Of a DNA stretch of 64,000 nt, positions 1 to 7,978 are shown in pieces. Below the pieces are notes generated by a model. That model saw only the letters and a program-made list of their open reading frames with translations. It ran no database searches and was not told where the DNA came from. A program made the translations under genes and the position numbers. Source of the DNA: Chitinophaga fulva (GTDB lineage Bacteria; Bacteroidota; Bacteroidia; Chitinophagales; Chitinophagaceae); contig NZ_JABBGC010000004.1 in the NCBI RefSeq assembly GCF_012927205.1, positions 908,485-972,484 of the forward strand, given 5' to 3'. Every line of letters begins with the position of its first letter. The stretch's first letter is position 1.

Positions 1-676
1 ACCATCTAAGCACCAGCGGGTTCATGGCGTTCACATCTACCGACATCAATCCCAGGTCCTGGATACCCAAGTGATAATAAGCATCCTGTACTTCCAGTAC
101 ATTGTCCAGATCATCGTCAGGTGTCTGTTCACCAGCTTTCCAGACGATATCGCGGTAAGCGTCGAAATTGATAAACCAGCTGCCCTCTTTTTTCAGTACG
201 CCGTTAGTGATAACCAGGTTACGCACTTTCCGGGCATTGCTATAACCGAAATTATAGTTGCCCTCTACTTTTACACCGTTCACCATATAGTTAATGAGCT
301 GGATCATCAGTGCGCCATTGGTCTCATTATAATCCAGCACCAACTGCCCCTGTCGTATATATTTATCTGTACAGGTTTTTGAGGGGTTGAAGGAGAGCGT
401 GATTTTCCGGTGGCCTTCCGGTGTGAGGCCGGTGGTGACATCGGCGCAGGCGAGGCATTGACTGCCATTCTTATATCCGTCGAGGTTACTCAGTACTTTC
501 AATGCAATGTAATCCAGTTCATTGATGGCCGCTTCTACTTTCACGAGGGCTTTACCATAAGCATCCAGCTTGCTGGTTTTATCGTTGCCTTCTGGTGGAA
601 CCGGATGGGGAGTGTCTCTTTTTCTACAGGAGAGCAGCAGGCATAGCATAAACAGATAGAAGATAGTCCTTTGCAT
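1..676 (-). CDS. Lipoprotein of unknown function, 3' end cut by window edge
   Basis: An open frame of 225 codons starts at the ATG at 676-674 and runs off the left edge of the window without a stop. The first 17 residues are a hydrophobic signal ending in the lipobox LLLSC, so Cys17 is probably lipidated and the mature protein sits on an outer-membrane leaflet or the periplasmic face. The mature part is polar and has Cys residues in the motif QCLACAD. I recognise no family. A TAnnTTTG box 22 nt upstream of the start supports this frame over the short plus-strand frames lying opposite. The gene is followed upstream by the AT-rich palindrome near 775-893. Confidence 0.72.
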   Translation of the reverse strand, partial: MQRTIFYLFMLCLLLSCRKRDTPHPVPPEGNDKTSKLDAYGKALVKVEAAINELDYIALKVLSNLDGYKNGSQCLACADVTTGLTPEGHRKITLSFNPSKTCTDKYIRQGQLVLDYNETNGALMIQLINYMVNGVKVEGNYNFGYSNARKVRNLVITNGVLKKEGSWFINFDAYRDIVWKAGEQTPDDDLDNVLEVQDAYYHLGIQDLGLMSVDVNAMNPLVLRW

Positions 677-697
677 ATTGGGGTTGTATTATGACAG

Positions 698-705
698 CAA
701 AGGTA
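698..705 (-). promoter_or_regulatory. Bacteroidota -7 box for the lipoprotein gene
   Basis: The minus strand reads TACCTTTG, an exact match to TAnnTTTG. It would start transcription about 10-15 nt before the lipoprotein ATG at 676. No convincing TTTG/TTG -33 box was seen 19-21 nt further upstream. Confidence 0.45.
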
Positions 706-774
706 GAAAAGGAAGGGGGCGGGGCATCGGTAGTAATATCGGAAGAAAAAAATCAGGGAAAACACGTAGAAATG

Positions 775-893
775 ATTTTCGATTTTTTGATTTTTGAATT
801 TAGGGATTTTAAAAAAATGCAGCGGAGGTCAACATCATGTAACCTCCGCTGCATTTTAAATATCTAAATCAAAAAATCGTAAATCAAAAAATT
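775..893. repeat. AT-rich nested palindrome, copy A
   Basis: Outer arms are AT-rich (CGATTTTTTGATTT on the left, its complement around 866-880 on the right) and enclose a GC-rich 16-bp hairpin at 814-829/842-857. The right arm abuts the stop codon of the outer-membrane protein gene. Two further copies with the same core, around ATTTGATTTACG, lie at 7524-7671 and 23174-23291; the inner hairpin differs in each copy. Confidence 0.7.
811..860 (-). terminator. Hairpin terminator after the TonB-dependent outer-membrane protein
   Basis: A perfect 16-bp stem (814-829 pairs with 842-857) with a 12-nt loop is followed on the minus strand by a run of T residues. It lies just beyond the stop at 892-894 and forms the core of palindrome copy A. 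Confidence 0.7.
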
Positions 894-3471
894 ACTGTAC
901 AACTTCCTGCATGCCTTGCATGCCGCCGGCCATGTTCTTACGTTTGAACAGGGTCATATCCACTTTACCGAAGCGGTAAGCGAAGTTGAGGCGGATCATC
1001 TGCGGGTCACGGAGACGGTTGTAGTATTGCGTAAAGTAAATGCTTTCAGAATACTGGTCCATTTTGCGGCTTCTGAAGATATCGGCGAAGCTCAGTGTCA
1101 CGGAGGCAGCATTGTTTTTCAGGAAGCTCTTCTTGATAGCGGCGTCTACTGCATAGAAAGAGGCAATGTAACCCTGTGAAGCGTTCTGTGACTGCTGCAT
1201 AGGAGGACCGTCCTGTCTGCCTTTGTTGTCATTGACAGGCAGGTTGGATTTGGACTGGTACAGACCGGTCAGCTGTATTTCAAAATTGAGCGGCAGTTTG
1301 AAAGTGTTGTTCAACTTGCCGAACCAGGCCCACCGGGCGTCTTGTGAAGGTTGTCCGGTGTTGTCTGTATTGATCTTTGAATTATAGATGTTCACGTTGG
1401 CTGACAGTGACCACCATTTGTTGATGGTGTTCATAGAGGTCAGTTCTGCACCCATGGCGTAGCTGGAGTTGGCGTTGATGTACGTGTTAACCAGCAGTTC
1501 AGCGCCATTGGCAGGATCGGTTTCCTTGGTGAGGAAACGGGTGATCAGGCCGTTGGTGTGCTTGTAGTACACCGTACCCATGAAGGTGTTGTTGCCTTTG
1601 AACGTTTTGAGGTAAGACAATTCCAAAGAGTTGGTGAACTCAGGCACCAGACCAGGATTACCTTTGGTGATGTTCAGTTTATCGGTAGAATCGGTAAACG
1701 GAATCAGCTGGAAGAAATTCGGTCTGTTAATGCGGCGGGTATAGCTCACCTGCAGTTCCTGCTCATGTTTCAGCTTCTGGCTGAGGAAGATGGAGGGGAA
1801 CAGGCTCACCGGATAATTGTTTTTGAACGTTTGTTTTACGTTGATCAATTCGCCGTTGTAGTCAGAGCTTTCTGCGCGCAGACCGGCTTTATAACTGAAG
1901 TTTTTGATGTTGTGTGAGATGCTGGCGTACGCAGCATATACATTATCAGTGTTTTTGAAATTGTTGGACGCACCCGGGATCAACCTGTAGTCGGTGATCT
2001 GATGGTCATACATATAGTTGTTGAAAAACGTTTCTGTACGACGGCTGGACATACGCAGACCTGTTTCCAGTTTCAGCGTCTTGGTGAAAGGTCTTACGTA
2101 GTCTGTCTGTACCGTGATGAAAGAAATTTTACTGTTGCCGATGATCCGTTGCATATCGGTGCGGTTGATCGCACTGTTGGCGTCGGCGCCGGCGTAGAAG
2201 TTGGTGATGTAATCGGCGTTGTGGTTGCCTTTACCACCGAAATAGTTCGCATCTACCGTCAGTTCTTCACCTTCGCGGGGGAACAGGTGTTTCATGCCCA
2301 GTACCAATCCATTCGCGTCGAATGCCATTTTGGAGTTGGAGTTACGTTCGCTGAACATACGGATGATATCTTTTCCCCTGATGGTATCGGTGTTGATGCC
2401 GATGTTTTCTTCCGGTTTGAATTCACCATGTACTTTGATACCAGAGATGGAGAAAGTGGTGCGGTTGGTGGCGAACCAGTCTACGCCTACTTTTCCGAAG
2501 GCAAAGCCACCGTTTTGGCGGTTGGCATTGGACTGGAGAATGTGGGTGTTGGGATCGTCGCCAAAATTGAGACGGTCAGTGGTACCGTTGGTACGGCTTT
2601 TCATCTGGTTGCCCATAGCGCTGGCGGAGAAGTTGATTTTACCCTGACGAACGTTGAAGTCGGCGCCCGCATTGAGTGCGCCGCGTTTGTCCACACCAGC
2701 ACGGAGATTACCGTTGTAACCGGTTTTACGGTTTTTCTTCAGCACAATGTTGAGGATACCTGCGTTACCGCCGGAAGCATCATATTTAGCAGAAGGATTG
2801 GTGATCACTTCCACGCTTTCGATCGCGTCGGCAGGGATCTGTTCCAGGGTGAGGGTCGTGGGGCGGCCATCGATGAACAGCTGTGGAGAGCTGTTACGCA
2901 GGGTAACGTTACCGTCTATGTCCACGTTGACAGAAGGTACGTTTTTCATCACGTCGAGGGCGGTACCGCCGGCGCTCGTGATATTTTTTTCTACGTTGAA
3001 CACCTTTTTGTCGCCATCCATCTGCATGATAGGTTTAGAACCGGTTACGGTCACACCCTGCAGCTGTGTGGTGCTGGATGCGAGTTTGATGTTACCGAGG
3101 TCTTTATCGATCGGAGGAAATACAACTGGCTGGGTATGGGTTTTGTAACCGGTACCGGATGCCTGGAGTTTGAGTGGCCCTCTGAGCGGCAGTTCATCGA
3201 GGCTGAACTCACCATTGGCCTGGGTGAGCACACCTTTTACGAGCACGTCTTTCATCTTTTTAGTAGCAGTGTCCATACGGCCCTGCAGGATGATAACGGA
3301 GGCGTAGCCAACGGGTTTGCCATCGGCGTCAATTAACTTACCATATATATGTCCGATATTACCCGGACCTTTACCTGCCATGCCACCTGGGGGCATTTTT
3401 CCGCCCGGGGCCTGGGCGTGTGCTTGGGTCAGGAACAGCACGAACATGAAAAACAAGTAGATTTTTCGCAT
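892..3471 (-). CDS. TonB-dependent outer-membrane beta-barrel protein
   Basis: The protein has about 859 residues. A signal peptide ends near AHAQ, then comes a carboxypeptidase-regulatory-like beta-sandwich (about residues 35-125), a TonB plug with NPSAKYDASGGNAGILNI (about 200-225), and a long barrel-forming C-terminus typical of the OMP_b-brl_3 type. Such proteins move ligands across the outer membrane using TonB energy; the ligand cannot be read from the sequence. The frame extends upstream to 3684, but the ATG at 3471 directly precedes the signal peptide and avoids overlapping the response regulator. It lies downstream of a LytS/LytT pair on the same strand, which may control it. It does not look like SusC and has no SusD partner. 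Confidence 0.88.
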   Translation of the reverse strand: MRKIYLFFMFVLFLTQAHAQAPGGKMPPGGMAGKGPGNIGHIYGKLIDADGKPVGYASVIILQGRMDTATKKMKDVLVKGVLTQANGEFSLDELPLRGPLKLQASGTGYKTHTQPVVFPPIDKDLGNIKLASSTTQLQGVTVTGSKPIMQMDGDKKVFNVEKNITSAGGTALDVMKNVPSVNVDIDGNVTLRNSSPQLFIDGRPTTLTLEQIPADAIESVEVITNPSAKYDASGGNAGILNIVLKKNRKTGYNGNLRAGVDKRGALNAGADFNVRQGKINFSASAMGNQMKSRTNGTTDRLNFGDDPNTHILQSNANRQNGGFAFGKVGVDWFATNRTTFSISGIKVHGEFKPEENIGINTDTIRGKDIIRMFSERNSNSKMAFDANGLVLGMKHLFPREGEELTVDANYFGGKGNHNADYITNFYAGADANSAINRTDMQRIIGNSKISFITVQTDYVRPFTKTLKLETGLRMSSRRTETFFNNYMYDHQITDYRLIPGASNNFKNTDNVYAAYASISHNIKNFSYKAGLRAESSDYNGELINVKQTFKNNYPVSLFPSIFLSQKLKHEQELQVSYTRRINRPNFFQLIPFTDSTDKLNITKGNPGLVPEFTNSLELSYLKTFKGNNTFMGTVYYKHTNGLITRFLTKETDPANGAELLVNTYINANSSYAMGAELTSMNTINKWWSLSANVNIYNSKINTDNTGQPSQDARWAWFGKLNNTFKLPLNFEIQLTGLYQSKSNLPVNDNKGRQDGPPMQQSQNASQGYIASFYAVDAAIKKSFLKNNAASVTLSFADIFRSRKMDQYSESIYFTQYYNRLRDPQMIRLNFAYRFGKVDMTLFKRKNMAGGMQGMQEVVQ

Positions 3472-3568
3472 TTTATTAGAATTCTGAGTGTACAAAAGTA
3501 GACTTGCCAAATCGATTTTTCTGGCAAATGAGATGAGTGGTCGAAATCCTGATACAAAACCCGGTTTA

Positions 3569-4276
3569 TCAGGGGTGATTTTTTCCGGCGATGGCATAAA
3601 GGGCATCCCGGTAGGTGTCGCCAACGGGTAGCTCGGTATCCTGTAAAAACACGCTGTTCTTCCGGATGGCCGTAATAGCGGCAACGGAAATAATGTACGA
3701 TTTGTGGATACGGATAAAGCGGGCCGGCGGCAGCTGTTCTTCGAGGCTCTTGATGCTCATGCGGGTGATCACTGGTTTGGTGGAGCTTTTCAGGTGGATT
3801 TTTACATAATCCTTTAGTCCTTCTATCCAGATAATATCAGAGAAGACAATCTTAAACAGGCTGTAATCCACATTGACAAAGAAAAAGTCGCTCTGGTCGC
3901 GGGCTGCTTTGCCGGCGCTTCTGAGCTGATGCAGTTCGTTGGCTTTGTTGCAGGCTTTGACGAAACGTTCCAGTGACACCGGTTTTACCAGGTAGTCGGT
4001 CACGTCGAGGTTGAACCCTTCCAGGGCATATTTCTCATAAGCAGTGATCAATATCACGATCGGTTTGCTGGCCATGGATTGCAGGAATTGCAGGCCGGTA
4101 AGGCCAGGCATCTGGATGTCGAGGAAGATCAGGTCGACCTGTTGCGTCCGCAACACTTCCATGGCTTCAAAAGCATTGTTACATTTAGCTACCAGTTGCA
4201 GATAAGGCACCATACTGATGTTATCTTCGAGCAAATCGAGCGCCAGCGGTTCGTCGTCAATGGCTATACATCTCAT
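3569..4276 (-). CDS. LytTR-family response regulator
   Basis: The protein has 235 residues. A receiver domain occupies about residues 1-120 with acidic D8/D9, phospho-acceptor D53 in FLDIQMPG and the conserved Lys in DYLVKP. A LytTR DNA-binding domain follows (about 135-233), with the typical RIHKSYIIS segment. It is a cytoplasmic transcription factor partnered with the sensor kinase that ends 22 nt upstream on the same strand. The outer-membrane protein gene begins about 98 nt downstream and is the obvious candidate target or operon partner. Confidence 0.93.
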   Translation of the reverse strand: MRCIAIDDEPLALDLLEDNISMVPYLQLVAKCNNAFEAMEVLRTQQVDLIFLDIQMPGLTGLQFLQSMASKPIVILITAYEKYALEGFNLDVTDYLVKPVSLERFVKACNKANELHQLRSAGKAARDQSDFFFVNVDYSLFKIVFSDIIWIEGLKDYVKIHLKSSTKPVITRMSIKSLEEQLPPARFIRIHKSYIISVAAITAIRKNSVFLQDTELPVGDTYRDALYAIAGKNHP

Positions 4277-4298
4277 GGTGTATTGTTGATTTTGGCAT

Positions 4299-5342
4299 TT
4301 AATGCAGGTCCAACTGCAATGTTACGTAAAACCAGTCATCTTTGGAATTGATCTGCAATACGTAATTATTTCCGTAAAGCAGGTTGAGCCGGCGTTTTAC
4401 GTTGACCAGCCCTATTCCGCTGGTTTTATCTTTCACTTCTTCAGAAGTGGTGTTGTATTTATTCCTGACGGCAAAAAAAAGTTTGTCGGCCGTGGTAAAT
4501 AGGTTGATATCGATCTGCGCATGCATAATGAAGCCGGTACCATGTTTGAAGGCGTTTTCCACAAATGGTATCAGCAACATGGGTTCTATCTCATAGTGAT
4601 TATTAGGCACATTCATTTCCACATTGATCTCCACATTTTTGCCAAAACGCTGCCGTTGCAGGTCAATGTAGCTTTGCAGATATTCCACTTCGCGCTGGAG
4701 GGGCATTTTCTCTTCATCTGCTTCATAGAGCATGTACCGCATCAGGGAAGATAACTTGATGAGGGAAGGTTCCAGCAGGTCCGATTTTTTACGCGCCAGC
4801 GACACCATATTATTCAGCACATTGAACATGAAGTGGGGGCTCACCTGCGAGCGTAATAGGGACAGCTCCGTTTTCAGGTTCTCGTTTTCCCGGGCGCTGA
4901 CTTTCCGTTCCATCAGTATCCGTTCCCGGACCATTTGAAAGGCCGTGCTGGCAGACAAGATAAACAGGAAAGTAAAAACGGTGAAAAGGATCAATGGTTT
5001 CAGGTCTACGATGGCTTTCCCAAGGTAAAACCGTTCAAAGACGTACCGCATGGCACAAAAAGCCATGAAAACCAGGAGTTGCACGCTGGTGTATTCCATG
5101 GTCCGCTTTTGCTGTACCAGCTTGGGGATCAGGTAAAAAGCGTTGGTATAGAAAAAGATGATCTGCGCGATATAAAATACCAGCAAAAAGTAAAACCAGG
5201 AAGTCTTTTCTGCCATCTCCGCGGGAGAAGCAGGCTTCTCATAGGTGGGGCGTAGCAGGAAAGGGAGCGAGTAGAGCAACGTCCACACCAGTGCATGCGT
5301 TGCAACAATCGCCCATTTGCGGTTATACCATTCTTTTGCCAT
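4299..5342 (-). CDS. LytS-type membrane sensor histidine kinase
   Basis: The protein has 347 residues. The first 145 contain four hydrophobic membrane segments. The His_kinase domain of the LytS/YehU type follows, with the phospho-acceptor His in SQVSPHFMFNVLNNM (about residue 170), and an ATPase domain with ENAFKHG and SGIGLVNVKRRL. It probably phosphorylates the LytTR regulator encoded 22 nt downstream. The signal is unknown. The start ATG at 5342 is the first in frame and places the first membrane segment at the N-terminus. Confidence 0.92.
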   Translation of the reverse strand: MAKEWYNRKWAIVATHALVWTLLYSLPFLLRPTYEKPASPAEMAEKTSWFYFLLVFYIAQIIFFYTNAFYLIPKLVQQKRTMEYTSVQLLVFMAFCAMRYVFERFYLGKAIVDLKPLILFTVFTFLFILSASTAFQMVRERILMERKVSARENENLKTELSLLRSQVSPHFMFNVLNNMVSLARKKSDLLEPSLIKLSSLMRYMLYEADEEKMPLQREVEYLQSYIDLQRQRFGKNVEINVEMNVPNNHYEIEPMLLIPFVENAFKHGTGFIMHAQIDINLFTTADKLFFAVRNKYNTTSEEVKDKTSGIGLVNVKRRLNLLYGNNYVLQINSKDDWFYVTLQLDLH

Positions 5343-5424
5343 GCCGCAATTTATGGATTAATAGCGAGGCCACAGGATGACTTGCGACCAACCTGTCAAT
5401 TTCCACGATGAAGACCGTTGTCCG

Positions 5425-6738
5425 TTACCGTTTGGGGGAGAACCCGCTGGCGCCGGTCACGATATTGGCTTTCAGCTCACTTAAAATGGAATACAGTCCG
5501 AAATAGGTGCGGTTAATATAAAGACTATGCCGGGACCCTCTGGCTACTTTGGACTCCCGGACTTCCTTCATGTTATAAAGTTCGTCCATATAGGCATAGA
5601 TCTCATTGAAATAGGCTTCATTGCCGAAATCAAAATGATCTACGGTAAACGGGAGGGTGAGCAGGTCGATCATATGCTGGAAAAGCCCTGAGAAAAACTC
5701 CACTTCTTTGGGAGTATCACTGGGATGGATCATTTCCAGGTTGGTATATATTTCGTGTCGGCGTTTTTCGTCCTTTAGTACTTCCTTATCTGTCAGCAGG
5801 AAATAATTGTAATAGAAATCCTCGGGAATTTCTTTCACACAACCAAAATCGAAGATACCTACTGTTCCATCGGGGCGCATCAGGAAATTACCGGGGTGCG
5901 GATCGGCATGCACCTGTTTAAGGTGATGTACCTGGAACTGGTAGAAATCCCAGAGTGCCTGTCCTATTTTGTTACGGGCATCCTGAGAGGGGTTTCCCTG
6001 CAGGAATTCTTTCAGGTGCTGTCCATCGAGCCAGTCCATGGTGATGATCCTTTCGGAAGACAGTTCCGGATAATACTGCGGGAACAGCAAATGGGGGATA
6101 TGGGCACATTCGCGGGAAAGTGCCATAGAGCGGGTCAGCTCCAGTTTATAATCCGTTTCTTCCAGCAGTTTACTTTCTATTTCCTGGAAGTATTTGTCCA
6201 TGTCCACTTCGTTCATGCCCACAATGCGGATGGCAAAAGGTTTTACGATGCGGAGGTCTGATTTTACGCTGTTGGCTACGCCGGGATATTGTATTTTGAC
6301 CGCCAGTGCTTTACCATCTTTCCAGGCTTTGTGTACCTGGCCGATGGAAGCGGCGTTGGAGGCGCGCATCTCAAATTTATCGTATAGCTGTGCCGGTGAC
6401 TTCCCCAGTGTTTTTACAAATGTGTTGACTACCAATGGCCCGGAGAGTGGCGGCGCGCTGTATTGTGACATCGCGAATTTCTCGGTATAGGCTTTAGGCA
6501 GCATGCCTTTGTCCATACTGAGCATCTGCGCTACTTTCAGGGCACTGCCTTTCAGGCTGCTGAGGGTGTCGTAGATATCGGCAGCATTATCCTGGTGGAG
6601 TGTCTCTTTGGAAAGAGACGGGTCCACCAGTTTGCGGGTATAATGTTTAATGTAATTGGTCCCTACTTTCAGTCCGGTGGTAACGAATTTCCCCGCCCTT
6701 TCCACTTTGGAGGTGGGGATGTTGGATTGTTCTTTCAT
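5425..6738 (-). CDS. ABC1/UbiB-family atypical kinase
   Basis: The protein has 437 residues and matches the AarF/UbiB/ADCK family: the KGSALKVAQ segment (KxGQ-type motif) near residue 60, a VAIK-like LAVKIQYPG, the catalytic-loop segment HADPHPGNF, and DFG within IFDFGCVKEIP. Family members are linked to quinone or isoprenoid-lipid metabolism and bind ATP; the substrate here is not evident. The start lies 5 nt after the stop of the TetR gene, so the two are almost certainly cotranscribed from the TetR promoter. Confidence 0.88.
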   Translation of the reverse strand: MKEQSNIPTSKVERAGKFVTTGLKVGTNYIKHYTRKLVDPSLSKETLHQDNAADIYDTLSSLKGSALKVAQMLSMDKGMLPKAYTEKFAMSQYSAPPLSGPLVVNTFVKTLGKSPAQLYDKFEMRASNAASIGQVHKAWKDGKALAVKIQYPGVANSVKSDLRIVKPFAIRIVGMNEVDMDKYFQEIESKLLEETDYKLELTRSMALSRECAHIPHLLFPQYYPELSSERIITMDWLDGQHLKEFLQGNPSQDARNKIGQALWDFYQFQVHHLKQVHADPHPGNFLMRPDGTVGIFDFGCVKEIPEDFYYNYFLLTDKEVLKDEKRRHEIYTNLEMIHPSDTPKEVEFFSGLFQHMIDLLTLPFTVDHFDFGNEAYFNEIYAYMDELYNMKEVRESKVARGSRHSLYINRTYFGLYSILSELKANIVTGASGFSPKR

Positions 6739-6743
6739 AAAGC

Positions 6744-7370
6744 CTATTTCCGCGTAAAGATGAATTTACCAAAGTCGAGCAGCGAATCCAGTGTATTAGA
6801 TTTTATCAGCTGGAAGCTGAGGTTCACTGCTTTTTCGATGGCAGCATCTGTCATTTCAAAATTGGCGCTGGTGTCATTGAGCCAGTATTTCAGTACGAAA
6901 AGGGCCTGTACCCAGAAGCCATGTACATATTGATCAGAGATGTATTTTCTTTCCTTGATTTCGTTGGAAGTATAGCCTTCCTTGATCAGTTCCCTCACGT
7001 ATGCATAGAACGCACGTTTGAAGGTTTCCAGTTTATTGCGGTAAAGGTCTGGCAGCCTGAATTGTTCCCTTTGTTGGAGGAAGTAGCTGCGATCGTCTTT
7101 CAGTTTCTGTACCCAGAGGAAATAAAAGGCCAGCAGTTTTTCCTGTGCGGAATATTGCTGGTAGGTTTCATCGTCGTGCAGCTGCACGAGGGTATCTTCA
7201 AAAACAGCCAGCCAGATATCTTTTTCGATGGCTTCCAGCGAAGCGTAGTTTTCGTAAAAAGCGCTCTCGCTGATGTCGAGCTGTTTGCAAAGGCTATATA
7301 CAGAAACAGGTGCCTTACCGTTTTCCAGCCAATAAATTTTGTAAGCGTTACGGATGAGTTGTTTGTCCAT
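6744..7370 (-). CDS. TetR-family transcriptional regulator
   Basis: The protein has 208 residues from the ATG at 7370 (MDKQLIRN); the frame extends to 7448, but a -7 box at 7450-7457 lies directly upstream and the extra N-terminus does not look like a domain. A helix-turn-helix sits at about residues 20-50 (VSVYSLCKQLDISESAFYENY type), followed by a mostly helical ligand or dimerisation domain. The ABC1 kinase gene starts 5 nt downstream, so this is a two-gene operon that the regulator may control. Confidence 0.82.
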   Translation of the reverse strand: MDKQLIRNAYKIYWLENGKAPVSVYSLCKQLDISESAFYENYASLEAIEKDIWLAVFEDTLVQLHDDETYQQYSAQEKLLAFYFLWVQKLKDDRSYFLQQREQFRLPDLYRNKLETFKRAFYAYVRELIKEGYTSNEIKERKYISDQYVHGFWVQALFVLKYWLNDTSANFEMTDAAIEKAVNLSFQLIKSNTLDSLLDFGKFIFTRK

Positions 7371-7449
7371 GTGCAAGGATTTACTATTGTTGTAATACCC
7401 CGCCCGGAGAGGCCCGGAGGTTATCAAGTACGGGGAAAAACACTGCATA

Positions 7450-7457
7450 CAAATTTA
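7450..7457 (-). promoter_or_regulatory. -7 box for the TetR/ABC1 operon
   Basis: The minus strand reads TAAATTTG, matching TAnnTTTG. Initiation about 7 nt downstream would leave a leader of roughly 70 nt before the ATG at 7370, which supports that start. No clear -33 box was seen. Confidence 0.4.
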
Positions 7458-7523
7458 CGCTTAAAGCGATTATGAACTTTAACTTTAACACCACCTTTGC
7501 ATTTTAATATTTAGTTATTGGGA

Positions 7524-7671
7524 CATTTAAATATTTGATTTACGGATTTCGGGATTTGAGAATTTTGGGATTTGCGGTGAAGATCAACCTGATATAAAAT
7601 ATCATGCTCTTCGATTTATCTAAATTTCAAAATCAAAAAATTTGTAAATCCGTAAATCAAATATTTAAATG
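7524..7671. repeat. AT-rich nested palindrome, copy C
   Basis: The arms at 7524-7549 and 7646-7671 are perfect 26-bp inverted repeats containing ATTTGATTTACGGATTT. Inside lie smaller palindromes (TGATAT at 7590-7595 with ATATCA at 7599-7604, and GAAGA/TCTTC around them). Unlike the copies at 775 and 23174, this one lies between divergent genes (tetR and rtcB), so it cannot simply be a terminator of either neighbour. Confidence 0.7.
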
Positions 7672-7699
7672 ATTTAAATGAAAAAATGTTAAAATATTC

Positions 7700-7978
7700 T
7701 ATCTTTGCCGCGTTATTCGTTTTTCTCATCTGTTAAAACGAACTACCCATGACAGAACATCTCCACATATCGCCCCTTGCAATTGTCGCCTAAAAGGCGG
7801 CCTTACCGGGTTATTTCCTGTATTTTTTAACACCGTTTGAATTGTAATGGTATGCCGTTTTGTGCCATGCCAGGATGATTCCTTTGTTGCCGCGCACGGG
7901 CGTATAGCCTGCTGCGATAGCATTGCAGTGAAATAACCGGACCAATCAAACATTTATTACCCCTTAATTACATACGTT
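7700..7978 (+). ncRNA. Long, apparently structured 5' leader of rtcB (candidate RNA element)
   Basis: TATCTTTG at 7700-7707 fits a -7 box, giving a leader of about 265 nt before rtcB. It can form several local stems: TTCGTTTT with AAAACGAA right after the predicted start, CGCCT/AGGCG at 7787-7799, and GGTATG/CATGCC. It also has a long-range pairing of CCGGGTTATTTC (7806-7817) with GAAATAACCGG (7930-7940) just before the gene. A 14-codon frame (7749-7793, MTEHLHISPLAIVA) ends on the CGCCT hairpin. A 43-codon frame runs on the opposite strand. I see no tRNA or known riboswitch in it. The stretch 7371-7699 holds only the tetR promoter and palindrome copy C. Confidence 0.4.

Noticed and set aside
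2002..3336. 444-codon open frame on the plus strand
   Set aside because: It is opposite the TonB-dependent barrel gene, whose plug and barrel motifs are clear; the composition is that of an antisense frame.
7726..7953. 75-codon minus-strand frame, and a 43-codon frame in another register, opposite the rtcB leader
   Set aside because: Neither has a recognisable motif or promoter; the 43-codon frame looks somewhat protein-like but lacks an ATG. Kept only as an alternative reading of the leader.
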